NCBI GenBank assembly: GCA_964554385.1
Contig: CAZKOM010000001.1
Coordinates: 18,307-82,306 of the forward strand
Direction of reading: 5' to 3'
Length of the DNA: 64,000 nt
From: JAGKXC01 sp964554385
Lineage (GTDB): Bacteria; Bacteroidota; Bacteroidia; NS11-12g; UBA955
Positions 45,425 to 54,872 of the stretch are shown here, piece by piece. The notes under the pieces are model-generated. The model was not told where the DNA came from and made no database searches. It saw only the letters and a program-made list of their open reading frames with translations. The position numbers and the translations under genes were made by a program. Within the stretch, counting starts at the first letter, position 1; every line of letters begins with the position of its first letter.

Positions 45425-45772
45425 ATGAAAACTGCTCAATTAGCTATTACACTACCAAAAGAATCCAAGTCAATTATTGATTATTTTGGATTAGTATTAT
45501 ATTTTGATCCGTCAGTAAATACCCCATTAACGGTTTATGCGGCAGTTTTAGATAGAAGAAGTGGTTGTAAAATTGTATTCCAATCAGGTTTATTTAAGGG
45601 TCTTTCATTTTTCAATACAGAATCTGAGTTAGGCCTAACCATTGAAGAAAAAGATCAATTTCAGCAGTTAATAGAAAATAATTTAGACGATATCGTTCGC
45701 GGTTGGATAGATTTTTTTGTATTCAACCGCGAACCTAATATCGACATTGTTACTAAGAGTTTACAACGATAG
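45425..45772 (+). CDS. hypothetical protein
   Basis: I do not recognise this 115-residue protein. The ATG at 45425 is preferred; the longer frame from 45392 begins with an implausible Cys/Tyr-rich stretch. There is no signal peptide or membrane helix. The sequence alternates short strands (AQLAITLP, FGLVLYFDP, TVYAAVLDRR, CKIVFQSGLF) and ends in an acidic helix (EEKDQFQQLIENN) followed by WIDFFVFNREPN. That pattern suggests a small alpha/beta fold. It is 80 bases after DUF2520 and converges on the TonB receptor with no space between stops. Confidence 0.6.
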   Translation: MKTAQLAITLPKESKSIIDYFGLVLYFDPSVNTPLTVYAAVLDRRSGCKIVFQSGLFKGLSFFNTESELGLTIEEKDQFQQLIENNLDDIVRGWIDFFVFNREPNIDIVTKSLQR

Positions 45773-47833
45773 TTATTTTAACTTCCAACGAAGTCCTAAA
45801 TAGGCAGTTCTGCCATTGGTTGGTCCCCACGCATAACCAGCATCAAATTTTCCACCCAAATCTAGTATTGGAAAGTCTTGATTTACATTGAAGATATTTT
45901 CTATACCTGTATAAAATTCCCACTGTTTCCAATCTTTCCTTATTTGCAAATTAAATATCGAAAATACTTCGCTATAACCTGGCATCCAATCGATTGTGGC
46001 AAGATTATTATTAGAAAAATATGGTATTCTTTTTGGTCCATTGATTTGACAAACACCATCGAAATACCAAAGATTTCGAGTTTGATATTGTAGGAAAATA
46101 ATACCCCGATGCTTGGATTGGAATGGTTGCAATTGCATAATTCCTCCATAATATCCATTACTTTCTAAATATCTGTAGGAGAATCTATAGGTAAACCTAC
46201 GGTGAAAATACCCGTTTATATCTAATTGAATGGCTAAGTTAGACCCAGCCTTACTTCCAGTGTTGTAGCGTATTGTTGCATTTTCTAAATCGGAATCACG
46301 ATCAAAAATGATTTGAGATAAGAATTTGGTATAAAAACCGTCCAAAACAATTGTAGTAGGGTAGTCAAATAACATAAAATTCTTTAAATAGGAAATACCT
46401 CCATTCCAGGCTTTTTCTTGTGGTAAAAACCCTTGAGTTAAATGTGTTGGATGCTCTATTTTCAAAAATCTATTATTAACCAAATTGTGCAAATTTTCAG
46501 AAAATACGAATGGCGTTCTTCTTCCTAAACCTCCTTGAAAATTAATTTTGTTATTAGGATTTATCTCGAATTTTCCATGTATTCTTGGTGTTGCAAAAAT
46601 GCCGTAAATGCTGTGATAATCCAATCTACCACCCAATACCCAATTCCAATGTTCACCTTCAATAACCCATTCATAAAATCCACCTATTTCAGCAAATAAT
46701 CGTTGATTGTTCCAATTAAACTTAAATGAATCAGTAAGTGATTCGGTCCAATTAATTATATTCAATTGCAGCCCAAGTTTCGAATGTTTTTCCTCTATTT
46801 CTGGGGTTTGATACAACAATGAATAATGCAAACGAGACTCTTTGGCTGTAAACTGTCGATGAATTAATGAATTTAAATTGGAGTTAATCGTATGATGGGA
46901 AACGCTAAATACATTTCCTATACTTTTGGTTGCTTCTTCATTTAAAAATCGACCATATTTCAAATAAACATCACCATGTTGTTCTGATAAATTAAAGTTA
47001 AATCTTTTAGGTTCCTCCAATAATTTACCCCATCTACCATGTTCTACTTCGCCTGCTTTTCTATTATCTACCCAAAACAATCCGCCGGTTTGCAATTCCC
47101 ATTTTTTATTTGGTATTTGTGTATGATTTCCTATGACATATCGGGTATAAATAGGCATATCACTGTACCCATCATGCCCCATATCCATAGTTATGCCCTG
47201 ATTCCCTCGATGCAAATAAGTATGACTTAGCGATCTTTTTCCAACTGTTTTTACCACGGCATTAATTTCATTTCTACCTTGATTATTTCCGTAGGCGTTC
47301 AAGAATATCTTTGGATCGTTTAAATTACTTTTTAATGCAAAATTTAATCCGCCGGTAATTCCATCCCATCCGCTAGTTACAGAACCAATACCTTTGGCGA
47401 TATGAACTCCTCCAACCATGGGTCCAGGAATATTACTTAGCATATTCATACTGGAAATTCCTTGGGCGGTAGGAATGTTTTCACGCGTCATTACAACATA
47501 TTTACTATGCAATCCTAATAGTTCAATTTGTTTCATTCCACTGACGCCATCGGAATTTGTTACTTCTACAGTATTGGTCAGTTCAAAACTCTCTGAAAGC
47601 GTACAACATGCTGCCTTCTTAAATTCTTCTTCGCCTAAAATTTCTTTTATTCCCATACCTTTTCCATCAAAACGAGCATTGCTTTTTGAATTGATTTCAA
47701 TGGTATTAATTCGCGCAACAGCAGAATCGGACTCCGCAGTGGCCGAATCAGATTTGCTTTGTGCGAAAGAAAATTGCAGGAAATTGATTTGAGCGATGGA
47801 GAATAAGACAATTAAAAATCGTCGTGTTCGCAT
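45773..47833 (-). CDS. TonB-dependent receptor
   Basis: An outer-membrane receptor of 686 residues from the ATG at 47833. A signal peptide ends near FSFAQ. The plug domain contains CCTLSESFELTNTVEV, QIELLGLHSKYVV, and GSVTSGWDGITGGLNFALK; the beta-barrel ends in an aromatic/basic strand TAYLGLRWKLK. It has no CarboxypepD-like N-terminal domain and no SusD partner, so it is not a glycan receptor. Being downstream of, and overlapping, a heavy-metal-associated protein gene, it probably handles a metal or metal complex. The cargo is inferred only. Confidence 0.85.
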   Translation of the reverse strand: MRTRRFLIVLFSIAQINFLQFSFAQSKSDSATAESDSAVARINTIEINSKSNARFDGKGMGIKEILGEEEFKKAACCTLSESFELTNTVEVTNSDGVSGMKQIELLGLHSKYVVMTRENIPTAQGISSMNMLSNIPGPMVGGVHIAKGIGSVTSGWDGITGGLNFALKSNLNDPKIFLNAYGNNQGRNEINAVVKTVGKRSLSHTYLHRGNQGITMDMGHDGYSDMPIYTRYVIGNHTQIPNKKWELQTGGLFWVDNRKAGEVEHGRWGKLLEEPKRFNFNLSEQHGDVYLKYGRFLNEEATKSIGNVFSVSHHTINSNLNSLIHRQFTAKESRLHYSLLYQTPEIEEKHSKLGLQLNIINWTESLTDSFKFNWNNQRLFAEIGGFYEWVIEGEHWNWVLGGRLDYHSIYGIFATPRIHGKFEINPNNKINFQGGLGRRTPFVFSENLHNLVNNRFLKIEHPTHLTQGFLPQEKAWNGGISYLKNFMLFDYPTTIVLDGFYTKFLSQIIFDRDSDLENATIRYNTGSKAGSNLAIQLDINGYFHRRFTYRFSYRYLESNGYYGGIMQLQPFQSKHRGIIFLQYQTRNLWYFDGVCQINGPKRIPYFSNNNLATIDWMPGYSEVFSIFNLQIRKDWKQWEFYTGIENIFNVNQDFPILDLGGKFDAGYAWGPTNGRTAYLGLRWKLK

Positions 47834-48195
47834 TTTCCGCCCTCCCTGTAACGACAACAATCCGGTAAACTCTGATAAACAACTTCACTAGCAGTGACCA
47901 AAGGAGTATCATGTCCCACCATCGCTACCATGTTGTGAATTTGTATTTCTTCTAGTTTCCGTGGGTCATATGTTACCGTTAATAACTTGGATTTGGTTTC
48001 ATAAATGGCCTTATAAACACCTTTTTTATCGAGTGCTTTTTCAATTCTGTCTTTACACATATCACAGGTTCCTTCAACCTGAAATGAAATGACTGATTTT
48101 TTAATTGGTTTTGGTGCTTGTGTCCAAGCCATATTGATTAGGCAAATGCCTAACATTGATATTTTAAAAATTATTTTTTTAATTTGATTTTTCAT
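47812..48195 (-). CDS. secreted heavy-metal-associated (HMA) domain protein
   Basis: A 127-residue periplasmic protein: signal peptide to about residue 26 (ending near AWTQA), then one HMA domain with the metal-binding pair CDMC (Cys44, Cys47) in VEGTCDMCKDRIEKAL. The C-terminal tail LPDCCRYREGGKCEHDDF is rich in Cys, His and acidic residues and could also bind metal. It likely carries copper or a similar ion. Its 3' end overlaps the TonB receptor start by 22 bases. Confidence 0.87.
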   Translation of the reverse strand: MKNQIKKIIFKISMLGICLINMAWTQAPKPIKKSVISFQVEGTCDMCKDRIEKALDKKGVYKAIYETKSKLLTVTYDPRKLEEIQIHNMVAMVGHDTPLVTASEVVYQSLPDCCRYREGGKCEHDDF

Positions 48196-48255
48196 AAATA
48201 CTTGGTTTTTAATTTGATTTAATTGTGTTTAATAGTTTACAGAAATATAAATCTA

Positions 48256-48750
48256 TTAAATAATCCAAGTACGCAGTATGCTGCAATTCTCAATTGAAGT
48301 ATGAATATTGATAGGAATTTTATCTATCCCGTAAGAAATTTTACGTTCTTTTTGGATAAAATAGTTAGTTGAATTAGGATCGAATATATCAACGAATTTA
48401 GGGGATATTTGAGGCATAGGCACATTGCATTTTTGGATTTTCTCCGGCAATGGATTTACAAAAAAGAAAAATTCCTTGATACAGCAATCTTCAGAATACA
48501 AAACATCACAATGAGTGGATTGGATTGAATTTTGTTGATTTGCTTTTACTTTTTCCAAATTCGCACAGCAATTCGAAACTGTATTAATATTTTTATTGTT
48601 TGAATTTCTATTGTTTTGGTGATTAGTAATGCAGTCATGGTCGAAAAGGTGCAAACCATCTTCATTACATAAATGATAACCGAATTGCAAAAATCCCACA
48701 CTGAATGTTATTACAAATAACAATAGATATGTGGCAAGCTTTCGAATCAT
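48256..48750 (-). CDS. Cys-rich secreted protein resembling the HYC_CC_PP family
   Basis: A 164-residue protein with an N-terminal signal or anchor (~4-24). It has a GYHLCNEDG segment, an Asn-rich spacer, a SNCCANL pair, a SEDCCIKEF pair and a later MPQISPKF region. The order H-x-C, CC, CC, Pro-rich recalls the HYC_CC_PP proteins of Bacteroidota, often found beside HMA and TonB genes in metal loci. Function unknown; a metal-binding role is inferred from cysteines and neighbours. It is the first gene of the three-gene cluster. Confidence 0.6.
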   Translation of the reverse strand: MIRKLATYLLLFVITFSVGFLQFGYHLCNEDGLHLFDHDCITNHQNNRNSNNKNINTVSNCCANLEKVKANQQNSIQSTHCDVLYSEDCCIKEFFFFVNPLPEKIQKCNVPMPQISPKFVDIFDPNSTNYFIQKERKISYGIDKIPINIHTSIENCSILRTWII

Positions 48751-48766
48751 TAGAACTAAATTACTA

Positions 48767-48774
48767 CAAAATTA
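48767..48774 (-). promoter_or_regulatory. candidate -7 box for the metal cluster
   Basis: On the minus strand TAATTTTG matches TAnnTTTG exactly and lies 16 bases before the start of the Cys-rich gene, which would give a leader of about ten bases. No TTG element at the usual spacing was found. Confidence 0.35.
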
Positions 48775-48832
48775 GGATTTTTCCCACAAAAATGAATTTA
48801 TTCCTAACTTGGTAGTAATATCGCAGGCTGAG

Positions 48833-50554
48833 ATGAATAAGTTTAATCAACTTTTTCGAAGAAAAACAGTATTTGAGAATAAAACTTCTCAATCTTCTTT
48901 GAATCGAGTCCTTGGGACTAGGGATTTAACGTTGTTTGGGATAGCTGCCATCATTGGTGCGGGAATTTTTTCTTCTATAGGTGAAGCATGTTCATCGGGT
49001 GGTCCTGCAGTCATTTGGTTATTTGTAATTTGTGCTGTGGCTTGTGGATTCGCCGCCTTGTGTTATGCCGAATTCGCATCTCGGATTCCCGTAGCTGGCA
49101 GCGCTTACACCTATGCCTATGCTTCATTTGGAGAGTTATTCGCCTGGATTATCGGTTGGGCGTTATTAATGGAATACGCCATCGGAAATATTTATGTGGC
49201 ATTTTCTTGGTCGGGATACTTCACACACTTATTGGATAGTTTTGGTTGGTATTTACCGCGGTGGATGATTGTAGATTACGCAACGGTTTCCGATTTTATA
49301 ACCGGTAAAGATTCATTAATACAAAATGCTATATCATCTCAAAAGTTTGGAGAATTGTGGAATTTATTAAATATAAATGAGGCCGAAAAAGAATTAGTTA
49401 AAGCCTGGATCACAGCACCTCAAATTGCTGGGTTAAAAGTAATTTTTGATATGCCTGCATTGGTAATCAATATTCTCATTACTTGGTTGGTTTATAGAGG
49501 AATAAAAGAATCGAGAAATGCCTCTAATGCTATGGTGATATTAAAGATATTAGTGGTTGTCTTAGTAATTATTGTGGGTGCATTTTATATTGATATTGAT
49601 AACTTTAAACCATTTATGCCCGAAGGTTTTCATGGTGTCATGCTTGGGGTTTCTGCCGTGTTTTTTACGTATATAGGATTTGATGCAGTAAGTACGTTAG
49701 CAGAAGAAACAAAAAATCCACAACGCGATTTGCCACGCGGAATGTTTTATTCATTACTTATTTGCACGATACTGTATATTCTCATTGCGCTGGTGTTAAC
49801 GGGCATGGTGCCTTATAAATCGTTGGCAGTGGATGATCCATTAGCTTTTGTTTTGGCAGAGAAAAATATTAAATGGTTAGAATATGTAGTTTCAAGTATT
49901 GCAGTTGTTGCGATGGCCAGTGTTCTATTGGTGTTTCAATTAGGCCAACCGAGAATTTGGCTGTCAATGAGCAGAGATGGATTATTACCCCCTGCATTTT
50001 CTAAAATACATCCCAAATATCAAACACCCTCTTTTGCGACAATAATAACAGGTGTTGTTGTAGGGTTACCGATTTTGTTTACCAACGAAAAATTCGTTTT
50101 AGATTTCACTTCGATTGGAACGTTATTCGCTTTTTTATTGGTTTGTGGTGGTGTACTTTTATTGCCAAAACGAGAGAAATCTAAAGATTCCGGGTTTGTA
50201 TTACCTTATATTAATGGACAATTATATTACCCAATTTTATTAGTAGTATCAGTTGTTTTTATTGAGTTTCAAATTCCACACTATTGGGAGCATCTATGGT
50301 TATCATTTTATAAATTAGGAAATTTTGAATCTATTTCAATGATAATCTATTGGATATCAATGTTGACCTTAGCTATTTCTTCGTACTTTAAAAAATTAAA
50401 TCTAATTCCGTCTCTGGGAATTGCTTCCTGTGGTTATTTACTCACTGGAATGCAGCGAGAAAATTGGTTTTGGTTTTTTATTTGGTTTGGAATAGGCTTG
50501 GTTTTTTACTTTTCCTATGGATTTAGAAAATCAATGTTAGCAGACAGCAAATAA
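48833..50554 (+). CDS. APC-family amino acid permease
   Basis: A 573-residue transporter from the ATG at 48833. About 12-14 membrane helices begin at DLTLFGIAAIIGAGIFSSIG, which contains the GxG unwound helix of the APC fold, followed by CYAEFASRIPVAGSAYTYAY. GFDAVSTLAEETKNPQRDLPR is the conserved loop after helix 6. It resembles cationic amino acid transporters with a C-terminal extension. A ~70-residue hydrophilic loop at ~150-200 is longer than usual. It is divergent from the metal cluster and 15 bases upstream of DUF721. Confidence 0.9.
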   Translation: MNKFNQLFRRKTVFENKTSQSSLNRVLGTRDLTLFGIAAIIGAGIFSSIGEACSSGGPAVIWLFVICAVACGFAALCYAEFASRIPVAGSAYTYAYASFGELFAWIIGWALLMEYAIGNIYVAFSWSGYFTHLLDSFGWYLPRWMIVDYATVSDFITGKDSLIQNAISSQKFGELWNLLNINEAEKELVKAWITAPQIAGLKVIFDMPALVINILITWLVYRGIKESRNASNAMVILKILVVVLVIIVGAFYIDIDNFKPFMPEGFHGVMLGVSAVFFTYIGFDAVSTLAEETKNPQRDLPRGMFYSLLICTILYILIALVLTGMVPYKSLAVDDPLAFVLAEKNIKWLEYVVSSIAVVAMASVLLVFQLGQPRIWLSMSRDGLLPPAFSKIHPKYQTPSFATIITGVVVGLPILFTNEKFVLDFTSIGTLFAFLLVCGGVLLLPKREKSKDSGFVLPYINGQLYYPILLVVSVVFIEFQIPHYWEHLWLSFYKLGNFESISMIIYWISMLTLAISSYFKKLNLIPSLGIASCGYLLTGMQRENWFWFFIWFGIGLVFYFSYGFRKSMLADSK

Positions 50555-50569
50555 TTCAAGTGCATTTTC

Positions 50570-50857
50570 ATGAATAATAAAGAAAAAAATATCGGCGATG
50601 TACTTAATAAAATGATGGACAAGTACCGTTTAACTTCCAAAATGCACGAATTGGAGATAGTGAATGTTTGGGAAGAAATTACGGGTGTGCTCGTTGCTAA
50701 GCATACAACAAAACTTGAAATGAGGGGTAAAACCTTATATGCCTGGTTTGATCAGGCACCACTGAAAAATGAAATATTCTTGAGAAGAGACCAATTATTG
50801 AAAGCAATAAACGACCGATTAGGTGAAAATTTTATTGAAAAAATATTTATCGGTTAA
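50570..50857 (+). CDS. DUF721 (DciA-like) protein
   Basis: A 95-residue protein matching DUF721, the domain of DciA helicase-loading proteins. Visible are IGDVLNKMMDKYRLTSKM, VNVWEEITGVLVAKHT and the final LRRDQLLKAINDRLGENFI. DciA helps load DnaB in bacteria without DnaC, and a replication role is plausible here. It overlaps the convergent BrkB gene by four bases. Confidence 0.85.
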   Translation: MNNKEKNIGDVLNKMMDKYRLTSKMHELEIVNVWEEITGVLVAKHTTKLEMRGKTLYAWFDQAPLKNEIFLRRDQLLKAINDRLGENFIEKIFIG

Positions 50858-51891
50858 TGTGATAGATTTTGGGCGTTTTTTTTCGTTTTATTCAGTGCTT
50901 TCTCTATACTCACGTTCAATTCAAAGCCTACAATTATTGTAAGTACATTGATGTATATTAAAATCATTAAAGCTATTATCGCTCCGATTGAACCGTATAC
51001 CTTATTGTAAGTATTGAAATTATTTACGTAAAGTGCAAAACCCCAACTTGAGATACCGCTTAATACCGTAGCGGTAGTGCTACCTGCAGTAAAAAATTTC
51101 CATCGTTTTTGATTTGCGGGGCCAAAAAAATACAAACTCGAAATTCCGATTAGAAATAGGGCAATTAGTACCAAATACTCAAATATTGTTATAATAAAAG
51201 TATAAACTTCACTGAGAGGCCATCGATGGGTTTTAATAAATAGAACACTTTGGTAAGCCATAGTAATTAAAAACAAACCGATTATAATCAAAATACTCAC
51301 CCAAAACGTCATAAATACAGCTCTTCCGCGTATTTGAAACCAATTTTTCTTTTTTACGTTGGGCAATCGTCTGTTAAATGCATTTATTAATAGATGGAAA
51401 GCATTGGAAGCAAAGTATAAAGTAGTAATAAAACCAAAAGAAAGTAATCCAGAGTTTTGTTTGTTTAATATTTCTAAAATGGTAGAACGAATCTCTTTAA
51501 ATGTTTGTTCTGGCATAATTAGAGATAATTCTCGAATAAATTGTGTTTTTAATCCTGTAATAGGTAAATAGGCAATTAACGTTAAAAGGAATATTAATGC
51601 TGGAAACAACGCTAGAAAGAAGTTAAAACTTAAACTAGATGCACGCATATTTAAGTTCTCCATAAACATAGCACGTAGGAAGTATCTTCCCACAGAGTAT
51701 AAATTCTCACCACCAAATCCTTTGGGTTTAATGGTTTGTAAATATTTTAAAAGGGGATGAGTAGGTTGATTTTCCGTTTGATTGTTTTCAATCAAATTAA
51801 TTTCTAACAGCGGATCTTCAATAGGATAATCTTCTTGTACTTCAGAAGTATTTAATAATTTCCCTCGGTAGCTTGTTTTCAAATTATCCAT
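50854..51891 (-). CDS. YihY/BrkB family membrane protein
   Basis: A 345-residue inner-membrane protein with about six helices. Family landmarks are RASSLSFNFFLALFPALIFLL, LYFASNAFHLLINAFNR and the late GSIGAIIALMILIYINVLTI, split across helices. An N-terminal acidic cytosolic stretch of ~50 residues precedes the first helix. Function is not known for the family; the historic RNase BN name is wrong. It is six bases upstream-of-stop from the thioesterase start on the same strand. Confidence 0.9.
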   Translation of the reverse strand: MDNLKTSYRGKLLNTSEVQEDYPIEDPLLEINLIENNQTENQPTHPLLKYLQTIKPKGFGGENLYSVGRYFLRAMFMENLNMRASSLSFNFFLALFPALIFLLTLIAYLPITGLKTQFIRELSLIMPEQTFKEIRSTILEILNKQNSGLLSFGFITTLYFASNAFHLLINAFNRRLPNVKKKNWFQIRGRAVFMTFWVSILIIIGLFLITMAYQSVLFIKTHRWPLSEVYTFIITIFEYLVLIALFLIGISSLYFFGPANQKRWKFFTAGSTTATVLSGISSWGFALYVNNFNTYNKVYGSIGAIIALMILIYINVLTIIVGFELNVSIEKALNKTKKNAQNLSH

Positions 51892-51897
51892 AATCCA

Positions 51898-52290
51898 TTA
51901 CTTCATTCGTTCTAATAACTCTTTGGAAACACGAATGGGTTTCATGGTAGTTTTATTTACGAAGAATAACTCTGTGAAACCTTCACTAAGCAATTCATTT
52001 CGTTGATTATAAACTTTATAGGTGAATTTCAATCGAACGGTAGGATTGTCTGGTACGGTTACTTCAATTGTTAATAAATCATCATACTTGGCAGCATAAT
52101 AAAATGAGAATCCCATTGAACGAACAGGCATGATGATACCTTCATCTTCTAGCTCCTTATATGTAACTTTTTTATCTCGAAGATATTCGGTTCTGGCTTC
52201 CTCAAAATATAATGCATAATTAGAATGATGAACAAATCCCATCCTGTCACATTCTGCATACCTAACCCGAATTTTATGATTGAATACCAT
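51898..52290 (-). CDS. acyl-CoA thioesterase (4HBT, YbgC-like)
   Basis: A 130-residue hot-dog-fold thioesterase. The motif VRYAECDRMGFVHHSNYALYF contains the catalytic Asp/His region of the YbgC family (RYAECDRMG and HHSNY). The longer frame up to 52422 adds 44 residues overlapping the methyltransferase-like gene and is rejected; the ATG at 52290 forms a TAATG one-base overlap with that gene stop. It probably hydrolyses short or medium acyl-CoA in the cytosol. Confidence 0.9.
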   Translation of the reverse strand: MVFNHKIRVRYAECDRMGFVHHSNYALYFEEARTEYLRDKKVTYKELEDEGIIMPVRSMGFSFYYAAKYDDLLTIEVTVPDNPTVRLKFTYKVYNQRNELLSEGFTELFFVNKTTMKPIRVSKELLERMK

Positions 52291-53039
52291 TAATAACGCA
52301 ATATAAATGTCTCTTTTTGCTGTTCTTGCCGAACAAAAATCATACCCATTTTGAATAAGTCTATATTTGCCGTTACCCTTGGATGACGAATTAACAGGTC
52401 CCACATATCTCTTTGCTCCCAAAAATCATCCAATCGATATAGGATAAGCAGCCCCTTTGCACTCAGTAATTGAATTAAATAATCCATGGCTTCGATGTTC
52501 ATGATATCTTTTAAATTATCATTAATGATAATTATATCAATAGAGCCATCCGTTAATTCAAGAGTTTTTAAAAAATCATAGTCAATTTTACTAGGATGGT
52601 TTATCACCTTGGTGTTTTCTTGATTAGGTAGATAAGTATCCTCATCAACCGACATTGTTTCTTTAACCAAAATACCGATTCCCTTAATGGAGGGATCTAC
52701 CTCATGTATAATAGATGGTATCGTATTTAAACTGCTACCAATTTCCAAAAAATTTGAAAATATCGTATTGTTCCAATTTAAATATCGGTAAAAAAGCGTT
52801 AAATGTTTCCGTTGAGGAATATTCTGATATAATGTACTAGAAAATTTTAGGTATTTACTTCGTTCCAGTTCAATGAAATCTATACACTGGGGTTCTTCTT
52901 TTTGATAAAGAACTTCATCTGCAAAGGAATAAATAAAAGGAGAGTGGGTACCATGTCGAGATCGAGAATTCCATAGATAACGAAGATAGTCTGCAAACCA
53001 AAATATCCGCGCTAAGGTGATATTCTCGTCAAATCTCAT
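52290..53039 (-). CDS. class I SAM methyltransferase-like protein
   Basis: A 249-residue protein of a Bacteroidota family. The N-terminal segment FADYLRYLWNSRSRHGTHSP with HSPFIYSF is typical. The Rossmann loop is NFLEIGSSLNTIPSI, lacking the usual GxGxG, and the later IDIIIINDNLKD holds the motif IV position. The weak SAM loop suggests reduced or altered activity. It overlaps the DUF349 gene by four bases (ATGA) and the thioesterase by one. Role unknown. Confidence 0.7.
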   Translation of the reverse strand: MRFDENITLARIFWFADYLRYLWNSRSRHGTHSPFIYSFADEVLYQKEEPQCIDFIELERSKYLKFSSTLYQNIPQRKHLTLFYRYLNWNNTIFSNFLEIGSSLNTIPSIIHEVDPSIKGIGILVKETMSVDEDTYLPNQENTKVINHPSKIDYDFLKTLELTDGSIDIIIINDNLKDIMNIEAMDYLIQLLSAKGLLILYRLDDFWEQRDMWDLLIRHPRVTANIDLFKMGMIFVRQEQQKETFILRY

Positions 53040-54856
53040 CCCTGCTGCATATTTTTCAGCATTTTTTGTTCAGCTTTTAGACGATCAATCTGTTCTTTTG
53101 CTTTACTGATTTTTTCGTCAAATTGCTTCATAACGGCACCTGCATTTTTACTGTGTTGAAAGAAACTCTTGTTGTTTTCTAACGTTGATATCTCATCGAG
53201 TAGAATATTGATTTTATCTTTAATTCTTCTATCTTCACTTTGCAACTTACGTTTGCCATCATCGGATTTAGCCATTTGTTCAAAATGACTCTTTTGCATG
53301 TTTTGGCGTTCAGCGTTACTAAAGTTTTTGAAACGTTGAAATATTCCGTCTGATAATTGTTGATAGGTTCCTTGTAATTTATGGTACATTTTACCACTTA
53401 CAAACCCTGCTTGATTCCAACGTTGTTGCCATTCCTTTAATTCTTTGAATAGTAATTGAGGATCAATAGTTTCATTATTGGATAAAGCCGTTAATGCATC
53501 TATAACTTCTTGTTTTTTAGATACAGCTTCTGATTCAGAAGACTTACGCTCTTTGATCCATTCATTTCTACGTGCATAGAAATGATCAAATGCAGCCCTA
53601 AACCGTTTCCAAACTATATCATTTTGTTCTTCAGGAACAGGACCTACTTTTTTCCATTCTTCTTGTAATTGTTGTAATGCATCGGCTGTCTTATTGAATT
53701 CATTTCCGTCTTTTAATGCCTCTGCACGCTCACACAATTGTTGTTTTTTAATTAAATTGTCTTTGCGACTATTATTCAAATCTTTAAAAAAGTGTTTACG
53801 TTCCCCATAAAACTTATTCCGTAAACCCTTAAACTTCTGCCACATTTCTTCATTTACCTCCTGAGGAACAGGACCTATTTTCTTCCATTCTTCCATCAGA
53901 GTATCCAGTTCTTTACCCGCAGCATTCCATTCTTTTCCCGTATTAGGAAGTACACTTAATAAAACTTCACCTTTTTCAATAAGGACTTGTTTTAAGGACT
54001 GATTTTGTAATTTTTGCGCATCAATTTTTGCTTGTTGCTCTTTTTTAGCATCTATTACAATATCGGATGCAGCTTTAAACCTTTTCCATAAATCTTCTGA
54101 AATCTCGGTTCTAACTGGACCCGTGTTTTTCCAATCTTCGTGATATTTATTTAAAGCAACCATGGCTTTGCGAATATTGGATTCGTCCTTTAATGCTTCT
54201 GCTTTTTTAATTAAATCAATCTTTATTTCTAGGTTTTTTTCTTTATCTAGATCTTTTAATTCATTAAATAACGAAAGCTGATTATAGAATTTATCGATGT
54301 ATATCTTATAAGTACTATAGAGTTCTTCTTGGTATTCTTTAGGTATCTGTCTAACTTCTTTCCATTGCTTCATGTATTCACGAAGGATAGATAAACTTTG
54401 ATCCGTTTCTTCAGACTCTACAAGCGCTTTGATTTTTTCTAGTATTGACTGTTTCTGCCTTAGATTTTCTAAGCGTTCTTCTTCTTGTCTCTTTCTTTCT
54501 TCCTCTTTTTTCTTTTTGAAATCAGCTATAATTCCTAGCAATTCAGACTTTAAAGCATCGGCAGGAGGAACAAAATCTCTAGGATCCTTGCCTTCTTCTA
54601 CCCACGTACGAATTAATCCGGGTCGTTCTTGATCTAATAAATCATCAAAAGCGTCTCGTAATTCCTGTAATTTGTTCTGAATCTGTTTAACATCCGTTAA
54701 ACCTAAAACTCGTTGAGCCTCAGCAACGATTTCTTCTTTGTTAAAATGAGAATAATTAACCGAATGATTAATTTCTTCTTCATGAGTGAATAATTTTTCG
54801 GCTTCAGAAAGTTCATTTAAATAACTCTCGTGATTGATTTCCGGCTCCAATCCCAT
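53036..54856 (-). CDS. DUF349 repeat protein
   Basis: A 606-residue, highly charged helical protein. At least four DUF349 repeats are recognisable from phrases such as EEWKKIGPVPQEVNEEMW, EEWKKVGPVPEEQNDIVW, EDWKNTGPVRTEISEDLW and KQWKEVRQIPKEYQEELY, each ending in a KFxxxxxxFYxxR-like helix. N- and C-terminal parts are coiled coil. Function is unknown. It starts 16 bases after ribH stop and heads the group that includes the methyltransferase-like and thioesterase genes. Confidence 0.9.
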   Translation of the reverse strand: MGLEPEINHESYLNELSEAEKLFTHEEEINHSVNYSHFNKEEIVAEAQRVLGLTDVKQIQNKLQELRDAFDDLLDQERPGLIRTWVEEGKDPRDFVPPADALKSELLGIIADFKKKKEEERKRQEEERLENLRQKQSILEKIKALVESEETDQSLSILREYMKQWKEVRQIPKEYQEELYSTYKIYIDKFYNQLSLFNELKDLDKEKNLEIKIDLIKKAEALKDESNIRKAMVALNKYHEDWKNTGPVRTEISEDLWKRFKAASDIVIDAKKEQQAKIDAQKLQNQSLKQVLIEKGEVLLSVLPNTGKEWNAAGKELDTLMEEWKKIGPVPQEVNEEMWQKFKGLRNKFYGERKHFFKDLNNSRKDNLIKKQQLCERAEALKDGNEFNKTADALQQLQEEWKKVGPVPEEQNDIVWKRFRAAFDHFYARRNEWIKERKSSESEAVSKKQEVIDALTALSNNETIDPQLLFKELKEWQQRWNQAGFVSGKMYHKLQGTYQQLSDGIFQRFKNFSNAERQNMQKSHFEQMAKSDDGKRKLQSEDRRIKDKINILLDEISTLENNKSFFQHSKNAGAVMKQFDEKISKAKEQIDRLKAEQKMLKNMQQG

Positions 54857-54872
54857 ACTAATAAAAGGAAAA

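Noticed and set aside
53036..54856. Tandem DNA repeat or mobile element in the DUF349 gene
   Set aside because: The repetition is at protein level between diverged DUF349 domains; the DNA copies are not near-identical.
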